A DNA stretch of 64,000 bases from Symbiodinium natans (GCA_905221605.1 CAJNDS010000014.1:284501-348500); one strand, 5' to 3'. Counted from the first letter of the stretch, positions 1 through 10,475 are shown. Numbers and translations are program-made. The notes: generated from the sequence alone by a model not told the origin.

Positions 1-1560
1 AGGTTACATGCTCGGCAGCTAACTTGGGCTGTACGATGCTTAGTGTCAGTGCATGAGGCTTAAGGCTGAAGGTTTCTTTCTTTTCCCAGCTAGGCACTGG
101 CTAAACGCAGACACACACGCACCCCTCGGAATATGCAGATCTCCAAGGGACATACCCAAGCCCCCCCCCCCCCCCCAAAAAAAAAACTATGGACCCGAAA
201 CCTTGAACATGAAGGAGGGGCATGTGCAGGGTTTAGGTTGGGGGCTGAGGGGGTTTAGGAAGTCCCAAGAACTGCAAGAAGTGAACAAATATGTACGACA
301 GCTGCCCCCCTCCCCCACCGCCCCACCACACCCCCCCTAAACCCTAAAACCCTAAACCCTACACCCTAGAAAACAAAATGCAGCATGGCAGCTGTGACCG
401 TTCCAACTGCCAGCCATCGATGTCGACTGCCTTCAACACAACCGGCGTTTAGGTTGTAGGAACTAGGGTTTAGGACTGAAGGCCTAGATGCCCCTCGCCC
501 TAAACCCTAAACCCTAAAGCCATTAAGGCTATTCAGGGCCCGGGGGGGGGGGGAGGGTGCAGCTTCGGGGTTTGAGAGTGGGATGTGCTGGAGGCCTTGT
601 ATTTTCGAGGGTTGAAGCGATTTGATGTACATGTTTTCTGTTAGGGTTTAGGGTTTCGGGCGTCTGTCATCGTGCAGGGTTGGTTTGCATGCTGGGGTTC
701 TTTTTCATGCGCTGAACAAATCAACGGCGTGTGTTTTCTCCATACTAGTATCCCTAAACCGTAAGCCCTCAATCCTCAACCCTAAACCCTAAACCCCCAA
801 AAGGCACCCCAAAAGGCACTCACCGGAAAAAGTGAGAAGGAACCTGCATACACTCACCAAAACTCGATTTGAAGACTGCCTCCGTAGAGTAACCTCCCCT
901 AATTATGGCCCCTTTTGGGGTCCTTATTCTAAGGTGGCGCCGAATAGTTATGGAACCCAGAAAGGGGACATGCTTCAGAGAAGCGACCATGTTGTTAAGG
1001 GTTTAGGTCTGGGAAGAAGCTAAGCTGAGCCAGCCCTGGAGTCCAACAGCAACATCTTTCTAGGGCGCCTACATCCTGACAATGCCGTGAATTCAAAGTT
1101 ACCAGGCACTTCACTACGAATTGATTAAGAACACCCCCCCCCCCAAAAAAAAAAAAAAAAAAAAACAATCATAATAACAAAATACTATTCTTCCATAAGG
1201 GCACCATAGGGAAACTATTTTTTAGTTCTCCGAGCAAACGGTAGTTCATGAGCGCTTCAAGAGCCCATGGCCAGGCTGCTGCGCATGATCCGTACCGGTC
1301 GCGCCCTGCCCGCCCAATGGCAGCCGATGTCAGGCATTGGAGCAGAGCGCCACCTAAACCCTAAAACCCTAAACCTAAACCCTAACCCCAAAACCCTATA
1401 ACCGGAAACCCTATAACCCTATACCTAACCCTATAACCCTAAACCCCCTAACCCTAAAACCATAACCCCAAACCCCCTAACCCCATGACCCCATAGCCCA
1501 TAACCCCATAACCCCCATGACCCCATGACCCCATAACCCCAGAACCCCATAACCCTGAAC
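1..1560. repeat. Telomere-like patchwork with no firm gene
   Basis: Degenerate CCCTAAA and TTTAGGG blocks alternate with short unique segments. A C-run passing directly into an A-run lies at 164-186 and again near 1133-1164. From 1351 to 1560 the monomer drifts to CCCATAA and CCCTATA forms. The segment at 374-441 is open on both strands with weak splice signals, so I call no exon there. Confidence 0.6.
1114..1215. mobile_element. Degenerate relative of the 30364-30486 MITE
   Basis: The left end ACTACGAATTGATTAAGAAC closely matches the inverted terminus of the palindromic element at 30364-30486. C- and A-runs follow, then a decayed interior. No clear right terminus is left. Confidence 0.35.
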
Positions 1561-1650
1561 CCAGCTCGAGAATTGCTGGCGCTGCTGCGGCCGTGGACCT
1601 TCCTGCCTCGTAGCTCGGGCTCGGGGTCAAGGTGTCGGGTTTTTGGCGGG
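1561..1650 (-). CDS. Candidate exon, product unknown
   Basis: On the minus strand an acceptor ending TTTACCTCAG precedes an open frame with sense such as TLTPSPSYEAGRSTAAAAPA. A GTTCAGG donor follows, which runs into telomere-like sequence. The opposite strand is also open here, so strand rests on the splice sites. Confidence 0.42.
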
Positions 1651-1870
1651 CTGAGGTAAATCCTAAACCCTAAACCCTAAACCCTATAACCCTATAACCC
1701 GATAACCCGATAACTCTATAACCCTATACCCTATAACCTATAACCCTATAGCCCTATAACCCTATAACCCTATAACCCTATGACTTTATAACCCGATAAC
1801 CCTATAACCCTACAACCCTATAACCCTATAAACCTAGAACCCTAGAACCCTATAACCCTAAACCCTAACA
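1651..1870 (-). repeat. CCCTATAA-variant telomere-like array
   Basis: About 25 imperfect units move from CCCTAAA to CCCTATAA. The variant is local to this block, which suggests expansion in place. Confidence 0.8.
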
Positions 1871-1929
1871 ATTGGGGCCTGAGTTCAGGGTTGAAGGAGA
1901 AGTGATTCATGTTTGGGCTTTGGACTTGT

Positions 1930-2118
1930 TTTGAGTCTTCCTAAGGTCATGGCCCAAAGGATGGTCCAAGGCATCTCTCCTGGGGGATGATGGTTCATCC
2001 CGGATGTTGACGGAGGAGAGATCAGGATGAGCATACTTGCTGAACGGGGCCAAGCCTGGGACTCAGGGCTGTCGTCTCCGGCCCGTGGCAGCTGCGGTTT
2101 CCAAAGCCCCTTTGTAAA
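1930..2118 (-). CDS. Possible exon region, boundaries unclear
   Basis: A minus-strand frame reads through this unique segment with protein-like composition, for example KPQLPRAGDDSPESQAWPRS. Several AG acceptors are possible and no donor stands out. It could equally be intronic. Confidence 0.28.
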
Positions 2119-2333
2119 GCCACCCCCCCCCCCCTCCCCCTCACAGCCCAAAAAACTAAAACCTGGACTCGTAAGCTCCGAACCCGAAGCATAAATCCCA
2201 AAAACTCCTGCCCACAACTTGAGTCATTTCGGCGGCCGGGTCAAAGCTTCCACTACGGAGGGATGAGCCTCGTCTACCTCTCTGGCAAGGCTTCATCTGA
2301 CAACGGTACAGCTTGACCCTGCACCTGAAATCT

Positions 2334-2470
2334 CAGGGTGGTTCCGTGGTCCCTTAATATGGTCCCGTACCTTCTTCAAACGGTTCTGAAGTATGGGCCC
2401 TTGGGTCTATTGGGGCATATAAGGGGCTTACATGGGGTATAGAAGGGGCCCCCTTGAAATTCCACTCGAA
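2334..2470. mobile_element. MITE-like element, family E copy
   Basis: It shares GTTCCRTGGTCCCTTNATATGG and GGGGCATATAAGGG-type motifs with segments at 8951-9090 and 53131-53277. Partial inverted symmetry is visible; exact ends are not. Confidence 0.35.
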
Positions 2471-2785
2471 GTGCGTTGGCATGAACCTCTAAAGGAGATC
2501 CAATTTCCTGCGCCCCCCTCCTGAACCTCAAGTGGTACACTGCGCACCCGACAAACATAACTGCCCGAAGCCCACCCTAAACCCCCTAAACCCCCAAAAC
2601 CCCCGAAACCCCCGAAACCCCAAAGCCCCCAAAACCTACTCAATCCCTTCAACCCCCAAAACCCCCTAAACCCCCCTCACCAAATTAAACCCCCAACCCA
2701 AAACCCTAAACCCTGAACCCTAAACCACAAAACCCCTAAATCCCTAAATCCCTAAACCCTAAACCCTAAACCCTAAACAACATAC

Positions 2786-2863
2786 CAAACATTCCAGACC
2801 GGGCGGCTGTCTTCGACCCGAAGCCGGGCCTTCCAGCAGGCAACTGGGAGAGTCGAGCCCCCG
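2786..2863 (-). CDS. Exon, product unknown
   Basis: The signals do not come from the telomere monomer: a pyrimidine-rich acceptor TCCCTTTGCAG and a consensus donor GTATGT. Between them lie exactly 26 codons in phase 0, including DSPSCLLEGPASGRRQPPGL. The low side is CCCTAAA and the high side TTTAGGG. The plus strand also reads openly, but without comparable splice sites. Confidence 0.68.
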
Positions 2864-3065
2864 CTGCAAAGGGAGGATTTAGAGTTTAGGGTTTAGGTTT
2901 TAGGGTTTAGGGTTTAGGGTTTAATGTTTGGGGTTTTGGGTTTGGGGTTTCATTCGGGTTTGGGGTTTCATTCGGATTTCGGGTTTTAGGGTCTGGAAGC
3001 CCTGCGTTTATGAAGGCTCCGAGAATCTGGCAAGCTAGAAGTGGGGCTCTAAGTCATCCCAAATG

Positions 3066-3292
3066 TGAGCTGAGCCCTAAACCCTAAACCCTAAACCCTA
3101 AACCCTAAACCCTAAACCCTAAACCCTAAACCCTAAACCCTAAACCCTAAAACCCTAAAACCCTAAACCCTAAACCCTAAAACCCTAAAACCCTAAAACC
3201 CTAAAACCCTAAAACCCTAAAACCTAAACCCTAAACCCTAAACCCTAAACCCTAAACCCTAAACCCTAAGCCCTAAGCCCTAAGCCCTAAGC
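3066..3292 (-). repeat. CCCTAAA array, about 230 bp
   Basis: Nearly perfect CCCTAAA units with a run of CCCTAAAA and, at the high end, CCCTAAG variants. It borders the exon at 3299-3395 and would form the start of its downstream intron. Confidence 0.95.
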
Positions 3293-3298
3293 CCTTGC

Positions 3299-3395
3299 CC
3301 AGCCTCCAAAGCCGAATCTTGGCCCGGACCCTCGGCTCTGGAGGTGTCCATGTCGGGAAGGGAGATGACCTCTGCCTGAGCCACTGGCACGGCTC
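3299..3395 (-). CDS. Exon, product unknown
   Basis: The acceptor is CGTTCTAG|G and the donor is of GC type, GG|GCAAGG, as accepted in dinoflagellates. The frame reads AVPVAQAEVISLPDMDTSRA and further acidic residues without a stop. CCCTAAA lies directly on the low side and TTTAGGG on the high side. Confidence 0.7.
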
Positions 3396-3401
3396 CTAGA
3401 A

Positions 3402-3545
3402 CGCGGTTTAGGGTTCAGGGTTTAGGGTTTAGGGCTTAGGGATTAGGGTTTAGGGTTTAGGGTCTAGAGTTTAGGGTTTAGGGTTTAAGGTTTAGGGTTT
3501 AGGGTTTAGGGATAGGGTTTAGGGTGTAGGGTATAGGGTTTAAGG
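3402..3545 (+). repeat. TTTAGGG array
   Basis: About 20 units with scattered changes. With the array at 3066-3292 it brackets one 97-bp exon as an inverted pair. Confidence 0.92.
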
Positions 3546-3968
3546 TCTTATCCTCTTACACCCAATAAGGGAAACACACACAATCTCACAAGGGCACAAG
3601 GGCCTGTCATAGGGCAGGCCTACCTGCTCAGGTTTGAGCGTTGAGGAGTTTAAGGCTTGAACTACAGGTTGCCATAGGGTTTAGGGTTTGGGGTTTAGAG
3701 GTTAGGGTTTAGGGCTATCCATACTGTCCCTTAGTAGAGTATGTAGAACTACATGGGATGATCATTATGAAACCATACTGCTTTCTATTCTTGGGTGCCC
3801 GACTGCACTGCACACCTACACCCTATACATCAAACCCAAAACCCGACACCCCCAAACCCGAAACCCTAGACCCAAACCCCTAAACCCTAAACCCTAGACC
3901 CTAAACCCTAAACCCTAAACCCTAAACCCTAAACCCTGACTGAACCTGAACCCCCCGAAGCCCGAAAC

Positions 3969-4012
3969 GCAAGCCTCATCCACGGGGTCTGCAGCGATGT
4001 CCTCTTGCAGAG
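3969..4012 (-). CDS. Short exon, product unknown
   Basis: The acceptor CCTAAG|CT and donor TGC|GTTTCGG enclose a frame reading LQEDIAADPVDEAC. The first in-frame stop lies just upstream of the acceptor. CCCTAAA is on the low side and degenerate TTTAAGG on the high side. Confidence 0.58.
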
Positions 4013-4487
4013 CTTAGGCTTGACGGCTACGGGGAAAGGGCTGAAGGGTTTAAGGGTTTAAGGGCTTAAGGTTTAAGGGCTTAAAGTTTAGGGTTTAGGG
4101 TTTAGGGTTCAGGGTTCAGGGTTCAGGGTTCAGAGGTTTAAGGGTTTAAGGGTTGAAGGGTTGACGGGCTTAAGGCTTAAGGTTTAGGGTCAAGGGCTTA
4201 GGGGGTTTAGGGGGTCTAGGGGGTCTCGGGGGTCTAGGGGGTTTAGGGGGTTTAGGGTGTTTAGGGTGTTTAATTAAGGAGTTTAGGGTTTAAGGGTTTA
4301 AGGGTTTAAGGGTTTAAGGGTTTAAGGGTTTAAGGGTTTTATGGGTTTTATGGGTTTTAGGGTTTAAGGGTTTCGGGCTCCATCCTGCATCTGGAGCAAG
4401 ATGCTCCACATAGAGCTCCCTGTTTATAAGCACTCTAACCCTACCCTCAAAACCCCTAAAGCCGGCAAACCGTAAACCCCTTGAACC

Positions 4488-4603
4488 TTGAACCCCAAAC
4501 CCCAAACCCCAAACCCCAAACCCCAAACCCCAAACCCCAAACCCCAAACCCCAAACCCCAAACCCCAAACCCCAAACCCCAAACCCCAAACCCCAAACCC
4601 TGA
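4488..4603 (-). repeat. CCCCAAA-variant array
   Basis: About 15 perfect tandem copies of a single telomere-like variant. Such homogeneity points to local amplification. Confidence 0.95.
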
Positions 4604-4889
4604 GCCGCAGCAAAGCCCCCAAAACTTGAGAACCCTTAATAGCCTTAAAGCCTTTAAGAACCTCAACCTGAATGTCCTCCTGCGTGGGAGCTGACTTATT
4701 GCGATGGCGTCAGGTTTACAGCTTAGGGTTCAGGGTTCAAAACTGAGGGTAAGGGGGTCTACAGTTCAGAGCTGAAGGACCCTAAACCCTAAACCCTAAA
4801 CCGAAAACCCTAAACCCTAAACCGAAAACCCTACCCCCTAAACCCTAAACCCTAAAGCCTAAACGCTATGCCCTAAACCTAAACCTGAC

Positions 4890-4907
4890 CTCAGTGGAGA
4901 GGTGCAC
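4890..4907 (-). CDS. Possible micro-exon
   Basis: Six codons (VHLSTE) sit between CTTGCGAG|G and GAG|GTCAGG, with telomere-like repeats on both sides. It is too short to stand alone. Confidence 0.35.
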
Positions 4908-5093
4908 CTCGCAAGGGTTTAGAGTTCAGGGTTCAGGGTTCAGGGTTCAGGGTTTAGGGTTTAGGATTTAGGGTTTAGGGCTTGGGGTTTACGGTTAGGG
5001 TTTAGGGCTTCAGGGTTCTGCGTGAAGACTGCGTAGAGCGGCGTTGAGGTCCTGAAAGGAAGCAAACACTCTCGGATCCAACTTGTGGCTTGT

Positions 5094-5166
5094 CAGGGTT
5101 TAGGGTTTAGGGTTTAGGGTTTAGGGTTTAGGGTTTAGGGTCTAGGGTCTAGGGTCTGGGGTTTAG
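5094..5166 (+). repeat. TTTAGGG array
   Basis: About ten units, drifting to TCTAGGG at the high end. Confidence 0.93.
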
Positions 5167-5299
5167 GGTCAGGCTGGCTGCCAAGCCCTGCGTCACGCAA
5201 GAGATGAAGTGAGGCAGTGAAGAAGGTTGCCTTTGAAGCCGACTTCTCCGCAGGTTCCCAAACCCCAGCCCTTAACCCTAAACCTTAACCTTAACCCCT

Positions 5300-5384
5300 G
5301 GTTCTTAGTAGGGAATGAGGGAATGAGGTACCCTTTAAGGGCTTATATAGGGTACCCTCATTCCCTCACTCCCTACTAGGAGCC
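5300..5384. mobile_element. Palindromic MITE-like hairpin
   Basis: The arms at 5300-5333 and 5351-5384 (motif TAGTAGGGAATGAGGGAATG and its near-complement) are inverted, around a short AT-rich centre. No coding potential is visible. The size and symmetry fit a small foldback element. Confidence 0.6.
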
Positions 5385-5405
5385 AGCCAGTTAAACACTC
5401 TGAAC

Positions 5406-5528
5406 CCCCAAAGCATGACTGGCGCGCTTTGGCTTTTCTTGCTGCTTTGCCCCCCCGTCTGAGTCCTCGTCCTCGACCTTCTCGAAGTGGAGGGGTGCCC
5501 GGAAGGCGCCTGCCCTTGCCAGGAGCGC
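5406..5528 (-). CDS. Exon, acidic/basic region, product unknown
   Basis: Exactly 41 codons in phase 0 lie between GTCTGACAG|G and GGG|GTTCAGAG. The peptide begins ALLARAGAFRAPLHFEKVED, then has an acidic-glycine run and a Lys/Arg-rich end (KAARKAKARQ). That pattern suggests a flexible, perhaps nuclear segment, but no family is recognised. Confidence 0.72.
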
Positions 5529-6195
5529 CTGTCAGACGACACTTGGGACTTCCATGGGGCAAAAAGTGCCTTGGGGCTTGCAAAGATTCCAGGCGAGGTT
5601 TTCAGGGTTGAGGGTCGAAGGTTGCAGGGTGGGAGGACTTAGGGCCTTCTCAAACGAACGCTTAGGGTGTAGGATCATTGCATGTGGATGCAGCAAGCTT
5701 CGGGGTGGGGAAGGGGGCTTAAACCCTAAACTCCAAACAACTGGAACTGGGCTGGGGTGCCTTCGACGTGTACCAGTGGAGGGCCCAATCCCTGACGGAG
5801 CCTTCGAGATTTTTCAAAGTGAGCGCTGCCTCTATTCAGAGCCGATCTTCGACTACGACGGTTCACATGGGGTATTTCCCAAGATACGGGTACCCCTTCT
5901 ATGCCCCAGATAGAATAGTGTGCCCTTCAAGAGACCCCCGAAAAGGGGTACCCCGATGTTCTCGAATATGATGATCCGACGATGGTGATGAAGACAAGAA
6001 GAAGGCCATTGAGGAGGACTCGGAGCATTGTGCTCAAAGTGTTCCATACTAGTCAAGGATGAACTTACCTCACACCACGAAGCCTCAAAAACCCTCCACG
6101 AACCCATGCCCATGAACCCCGGAGCAAGGCAGCATCCCTAAACCCTAAACCCTAAAAACCCTATACACCCTTTGAACCCACAAAGGGGTCTTGGG

Positions 6196-6306
6196 TTAGG
6201 GCTTCGCTGGTCCGCCCCGGGGGCTCTCAGGGCCTTTCACGGCTTCGGCCCGAGCCTGGCTCACGGGCCGCGCATCTGTGAGGTCGTCAGGCCACTCGCA
6301 AGTGGC
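6196..6306 (-). CDS. Exon, possibly terminal
   Basis: After the acceptor CTCTACTGAG|G the frame runs 36 codons (start ATCEWPDDLTDARPVSQARA) to TAA inside CCCTAACCC. The stop may be the true end of a gene, or read-through into the intron if a donor is used earlier. Confidence 0.62.
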   Translation of the reverse strand, partial: ATCEWPDDLTDARPVSQARAEAVKGPESPRGGPAKP

Positions 6307-6317
6307 CTCAGTAGAGT

Positions 6318-6460
6318 TTAGGGTTTAGGGTTTGGGGTTTAGGGTTTAGGGTTTAGGGCTTAGGGTTTAGGGTTTAGGGTTTAGGGTCTAGGGTTTGTAG
6401 GGTTTGTAGGGTTCAGGGTTCAGGGTTCGGGTTTGGGAGTTTGGGGTTTTGGGGTTTAGA
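6318..6460 (+). repeat. TTTAGGG array passing into TTTGGGG variants
   Basis: Clean TTTAGGG units give way to GGGTTCA and TTTGGGG forms. It adjoins the exon ending at 6306. Confidence 0.88.
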
Positions 6461-6804
6461 GTTTGGGGCTTAGAGTTTGGGGTTTCGAGTTTGGGGATCT
6501 GTGAAAAAAGTGCGCTCATGGACCGTCTATAACCAAGAATTGTTGACCATTGACTGCCAGGCAACCAGTCATCCAAGACATTGTGATTTTTTGCTTCCGG
6601 TGTTCTCTCTGTTCACACGGAGTTATACTATGATTAATCGTGCGCTTCCCAGAAAAAATGAAACCGCGAAAAGAGCGCAATGATAAACCGCCTCAGCCCT
6701 CCAACACCCTCTACATCTGGGCAACTGAACCCCACAAGTTTAGGGTCTGGGTAACTTTCCGTAAAACCCTAAACCCCAAACCCTAAACCCTAAACCCCAA
6801 ACGC

Positions 6805-6834
6805 CTGGGCGCCAGCAGTCGGCAGGTCCGGAGT
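6805..6834 (-). CDS. Short exon, product unknown
   Basis: Ten codons in phase 0 (TPDLPTAGAQ) follow a strong pyrimidine-rich acceptor, TTGCCTCTTCTGCCCTTAAG. A GC-type donor, CAG|GCGTTT, comes next. CCCTAAA lies on the low side and TTTAGGG on the high side. Confidence 0.55.
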
Positions 6835-6873
6835 CTTAAGGGCAGAAGAGGCAACACGTTGAGGGCTCAGGGG

Positions 6874-7006
6874 GGTTTAGGGTTTAGGGTTTAGGGTTTA
6901 GGGTTTAGGGTTTAGGGTTTAGGGTTTAGGGTTTAGGAGTTTCGGAGCTTTGGGAAGTTAGGGTTTAAGGGGTTTAGGCTTTAGGGTTTAGGGTTTCGAG
7001 CCTCAG
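6874..7006 (+). repeat. TTTAGGG array
   Basis: Ten clean units followed by degenerate ones. Confidence 0.92.
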
Positions 7007-7014
7007 CCCTCTAC

Positions 7015-7040
7015 CCGCAAGGTCCACGGTAACGACCACC
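7015..7040 (-). CDS. Short exon, product unknown
   Basis: The frame reads VVVTVDLA between a pyrimidine-rich acceptor (TTGTTTCATCACGAG|G) and the donor GTAGAG. Neither site is repeat-derived. Confidence 0.5.
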
Positions 7041-7246
7041 CTCGTGATGAAACAAGCAAAAAGCCTTAGAGTTGAGTTTGTCGAGCAAAAGTAGGGCTTA
7101 GGAAAAACAAGGAAGCCAAAAAAACACAAACAAAGCTCCAAATCAAAGCTCAACTAAGCAATAGGTAAGAACCACCAAGGTGTGCAGGGCTTCTGAGTTG
7201 CAGTGAACAGAACTTGGAGAGTTTTCCGGAGCACGTGCGCGCGTAC

Positions 7247-7342
7247 CCGGCCCCAACGAAGCCCTGCCTCCTCGTGCTCGTCTTCCAAGTTCAAGGAAGG
7301 AGCCGTAAGCAGGCCCAGATTTTTCGCTTGGTCGCGGCCACC
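7247..7342 (-). CDS. Exon, product unknown
   Basis: Exactly 32 codons in phase 0 between ATCGTCCCAG|G and CGG|GTACGC, beginning GGRDQAKNLGLLTAPSLNLE. The frame stays open about 29 codons past the donor, so a longer, possibly terminal exon is an alternative. Confidence 0.72.
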
Positions 7343-7370
7343 CTGGGACGATCCCGTCGGTACACGCGAC

Positions 7371-7484
7371 TAAACCCTAAACCCTAAACCCTAAACCCTA
7401 AACCCTAAACCCTAAACCCTCAACCCTAAACCCCCAAACCCTAAACCCTAAACCCTAAACCCTAAACTCTAAACCCTAAACCAC
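7371..7484 (-). repeat. CCCTAAA array
   Basis: About 15 units lying between the exon candidates at 7247-7342 and 7485-7562. Confidence 0.95.
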
Positions 7485-7562
7485 CACGCTGAGGCCACGA
7501 AGGCGCCCCCCGGACGCATTGCCACAAACGTGGGGCAAAGAAGCGGTTGTTGGAGGTAACAG
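7485..7562 (-). CDS. Exon candidate, product unknown
   Basis: Exactly 26 codons in phase 0 (LLPPTTASLPHVCGNASGGR and on) between CAAACAG|C and GTG|GTGGTT. Two other frames on this strand are open too, so the reading frame is less sure than the interval. Confidence 0.52.
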
Positions 7563-7728
7563 CTGTTTGCATTGCAGATATGCGCAGAATTCCACAAAGG
7601 GCAGTATCACGGCCGGCAAAGAACGTACCAGTGGGGTCGACAATAGGCAAAGAGGGGCCCCTCCATCCCCACCTCTTGATGCCTGAATCTCAAATCCCTT
7701 CCAAAATCTGCCAGAAGTCTAGATGCTA

Positions 7729-7807
7729 AGTTCATAAGCCCCGAAAAGTGTACACTTTCAGTTCTACAGGGGATAGTACCCCAAAAAGTGTAAGTGTACT
7801 CATTCAT
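7729..7807. mobile_element. Family B MITE-like element, copy 1
   Basis: It carries the core AAAAGTGTACACTTTCAG, then CCCCAAAAAGTG and GTGTACTCA. Near-identical copies sit at 57264-57347 and 59153-59236. Confidence 0.6.
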
Positions 7808-7810
7808 CTA

Positions 7811-8160
7811 CTAAGGAAACCCTCTGCAACTTCTACGGCCTATGGCATAAGCCCTCCAAGTATTACAGGTCACCTGCGACATCTCCCGTACTGAGGGCTT
7901 AGAATGCATGACATGGGGTAAGTCAGGGGCCGATTTCATTGGAAGGAGTATTTGGGGTAGCTTCAGATGATAAAATATACGTAGGTGATATAGACTCCTG
8001 CATAACTGGGTGCCCCGGTTGCATAGAAAAAACGCCCCGCGCAAATTACTGCCGGAACGCTTCTGCATGGCAGATCGGCGGGCAGACCTCATGGCTGCAA
8101 GGCAGGGTTAGGCAGCCGGTTTTAGGGTTTTAGGGCTAAAGGTCCCAAACTCTATAAATC
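7811..8160. other. Unique segment without a called gene
   Basis: A 93-codon minus-strand frame exists at 7811-8092, but it lacks convincing splice sites or family motifs. Confidence 0.5.
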
Positions 8161-8560
8161 CTAATCTTAAATCCCACGTTGGGGAACCCCATCCGCGCCC
8201 AACGCGAATGAACATGGTTTCTGATTCTACTAGAACATGAAACAAAGCGGTGGGCTCCCTGGTGGCCTAAAGCCACCACCCACTCTCATGACGAAGGCTA
8301 TGGTTTATAAACAGCTTCTAGAAATACAGACAGGTGTCAAGATGTGAGGATTAAAGGCTTGTCAGCAAACACTTAACATGTTGTGTTCCTTGATGTTGTT
8401 CTAAGGGAGTGTGTGCAAGTAGGCGTTTGCATAGGATGCCGAACACCGTTCTCAGGCCGGGCTTGGCTCTGACTCATGTCAACGCACCCTGGGGTTCTGG
8501 TTGAGGTCAGGATTTGGGGCTTAGGGCGGTTTAAGGAGTTTAGGGTTTAGGGTTGGGCGG

Positions 8561-8651
8561 TTCTCCCTTATACTAACAGTCCTTCATAGGGAATGTAGTA
8601 CCCCCTGTTATAACTCCCAAAAGGACTGATAGTAAAAGGGGGTACATCCCA
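8561..8651. mobile_element. Family A MITE-like palindrome, copy 1
   Basis: The left arm contains CTTATACTAACAGTCCTT and the right arm AAGGACTGATAGTAAAAGGG, around TAGTACCCCCTGTTATAA. It is about 90 bp and non-coding. Other copies are at 28855, 29103, 46260 and 53006. Confidence 0.72.
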
Positions 8652-8775
8652 AGTCTAGGGTTCAGTGCTTCAAGAAGCTCAGGTGCTTTGCCGGATTCGC
8701 CAAAAGTCGGAGTGGAGGCCCTAAACCCTAAACCCTAAGCCCTCAGCCCTAAACCCTAAACCCTAAGCCCTAAAC

Positions 8776-8807
8776 CCTCCAGTGGAAGCCCGGGTCGCTG
8801 GCTTCTT
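8776..8807 (-). CDS. Short exon, product unknown
   Basis: KKPATRASTG is encoded between CATTTGCAG|A and GG|GTTTAGG. The donor is supplied by the repeat itself. Confidence 0.48.
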
Positions 8808-8950
8808 CTGCAAATGGTTTTGGGTTTGCGGTTTCGGCTGCGGGTTTAGGGCGCACGAAGCGCTGGGCTTAAGATGCTGAATCCCATGTTGCCGGCTTCA
8901 TCAGCTTACTAACTGTCAGACTAAATCCGCAAGGTTCGACCCTGAGCCCG

Positions 8951-9090
8951 AATCTTAGGGTAGTTCCATGGTCCCTTCATATGGGCGCTCAAATGGGGAA
9001 CCCCTATATACCCTATAAAACACACAGGCCCGTACTTTAAGAACCCTTGAATTACAGAAGGCAAGGAACCATATCGAGGGACCCGAATGA
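8951..9090. mobile_element. MITE-like element, family E copy
   Basis: It contains GTTCCATGGTCCCTTCATAT and, inverted, ATATCGAGGGACC, with a TATA-rich middle. It is related to 2334-2470 and 53131-53277. Confidence 0.42.
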
Positions 9091-9218
9091 AAATGGCTAG
9101 TTCAAAGCTCGAAGCCCGATTACCCCAAAGCCCTAAACCCCAAGACCTGACAACCTTACAAAGCCCAAAAACCCAAAAAACTGAACCCAAAAGCCTCAAA
9201 ATCGAAACCCCCAACCCA

Positions 9219-9220
<2 letters not shown>

Positions 9221-9250
<30 letters not shown>
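9221..9250. repeat. (CA)n microsatellite
   Basis: About 15 CA units. Confidence 0.95.
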
Positions 9251-9255
<5 letters not shown>

Positions 9256-9608
9256 AAATAAGAAAATTAAAAAGCCAACCCATAGGCCCTAGGAAAGCAG
9301 CCTGCAGCCTGCCCTGAGCTCTTAAGGTGCAGAGATTGGGGTAGGGCCTCGTTCAGGGTTTAGGGTTTAGGGTCGAGGGTTTAGGGTTTTGGGTTTAGGG
9401 TTTTGGGTTTAGGGTTTGGGGTTTCGGAGTTTTAGGGCTTTAGGGTTTTAAGGTGTTGGGTTTTGGGGTTTGGTGCGAATTTGGGGTTTCATGGGGCCCA
9501 TGGTTCAGGGCTTGCCAAAGTGTAGGGTTTGGAGTCTCTGCAGAAGATTTTCCGGCTTTACAGGGGATAACCTCTAAACCACCTAAACCCTAACCCTGAA
9601 CCCTGAAC

Positions 9609-9659
9609 CCGCTGTAGGAGGCTTCAATTTCAGCCTTCATCGCCCTCAACCCAAAGGAC
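9609..9659 (-). CDS. Exon, product unknown
   Basis: The frame reads SFGLRAMKAEIEASYS from CTGTGAAG|G to GG|GTTCAGG. Helix-favouring composition supports coding. Confidence 0.62.
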
Positions 9660-9751
9660 CTTCACAGGTGAGTTGCTGGTGCTTAGTGAGGAATGAGGGA
9701 AGTTAGCACCGAATATCCATCCTGAAAAAGCAATCCTATACTAGGACACTC

Positions 9752-9905
9752 AACCCTAGACCCTAAACCCTAAACCCTAAACTACTAAACCCTAAACCCT
9801 AAACCCTAAACCCTAAACCCTAAACCCTAAACCCTAAACCCTAAACCCTAAACCCTAAACCCTAAACCCTAAACCCTAAACCCTAAACCCTAAACCCTAA
9901 ACCCT
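9752..9905 (-). repeat. CCCTAAA array, about 150 bp
   Basis: At least 19 nearly perfect units with one ACTACTAAA interruption near each end. Confidence 0.95.
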
Positions 9906-9931
9906 GAACTACTAAAACCTACACCCTAGAC

Positions 9932-10020
9932 CGTTTCCCCCCTGAAAATAGGGAGCACTCCCAAAGGCCCTGGCAGCTTCGCAGTTCGGCGCCGGGGCCG
10001 TGGAAAGGCACTTCCTTAGG
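9932..10020 (-). CDS. Exon, product unknown
   Basis: One of the best acceptors in the window, TTTTCTCCTCTTTCAG. The frame then runs 29 codons, starting PKEVPFHGPGAELRSCQGLW, to the donor ACG|GTCTAGG. An inverted CCCTAAA/TTTAGGG pair flanks it. Confidence 0.78.
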
Positions 10021-10038
10021 CTGAAAGAGGAGAAAACG

Positions 10039-10195
10039 TTAGGGTTTAGGGTTTAGGGTTTAGGGTTTAGGGTTTAGGGTTTAGGGTTTAAAGGTTTAGG
10101 GTTTAGGGTTTAGGGTCTGGGGTTTGGGGTTGAGGGTTTCGGGGTTAGGGGTTAGGGGGTTTAAGGTTTACGGTTTAGGCTGAGGGGTTTAGGGC
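10039..10195 (+). repeat. TTTAGGG array
   Basis: Eleven clean units, then degenerate ones. Confidence 0.92.
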
Positions 10196-10370
10196 TTGGG
10201 GGTCTTGTATCCAATATGCTTCCTTACGTCACAGAGCTTGCCTATGAAGATTCGAATTTTCCGAGAGGAAATTTAGGTTTACGTTGGGGAACGTCTTCGG
10301 CCGGATGGCCTTCTTATTGTTTTGCTTCTCTACGCCAGATTGCCAAGGCTGCAATGCAAAAAATCTTCTG

Positions 10371-10475
10371 CTATGAAAATGGGCTATAAAGATCATGTAT
10401 AGAAGCTTCCGAAAAAAATTGGATTTTGCGGACCCGTGTCCAGACAACAGTGCCAAGCGCCTCGAAGCCGAGGCG
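10371..10475 (-). CDS. Candidate (terminal) exon
   Basis: The acceptor CCCCTCTGCTGCTTGAG opens 34 codons (RLGFEALGTVVWTRVRKIQF and on) ending at TAG. An alternative frame with an ATG overlaps it, so confidence is limited. Confidence 0.35.
   Translation of the reverse strand, partial: RLGFEALGTVVWTRVRKIQFFSEASIHDLYSPFS

Noticed and set aside
4314-4694. ORFs of Phe/Gly/Val/Trp or Pro/Lys/Gln/Thr repeats
   Set aside because: They are translations of the CCCCAAA/TTTGGGG arrays in several frames at once. The same applies to those at 32114-32466, 35710-36003 and 37333-37602.
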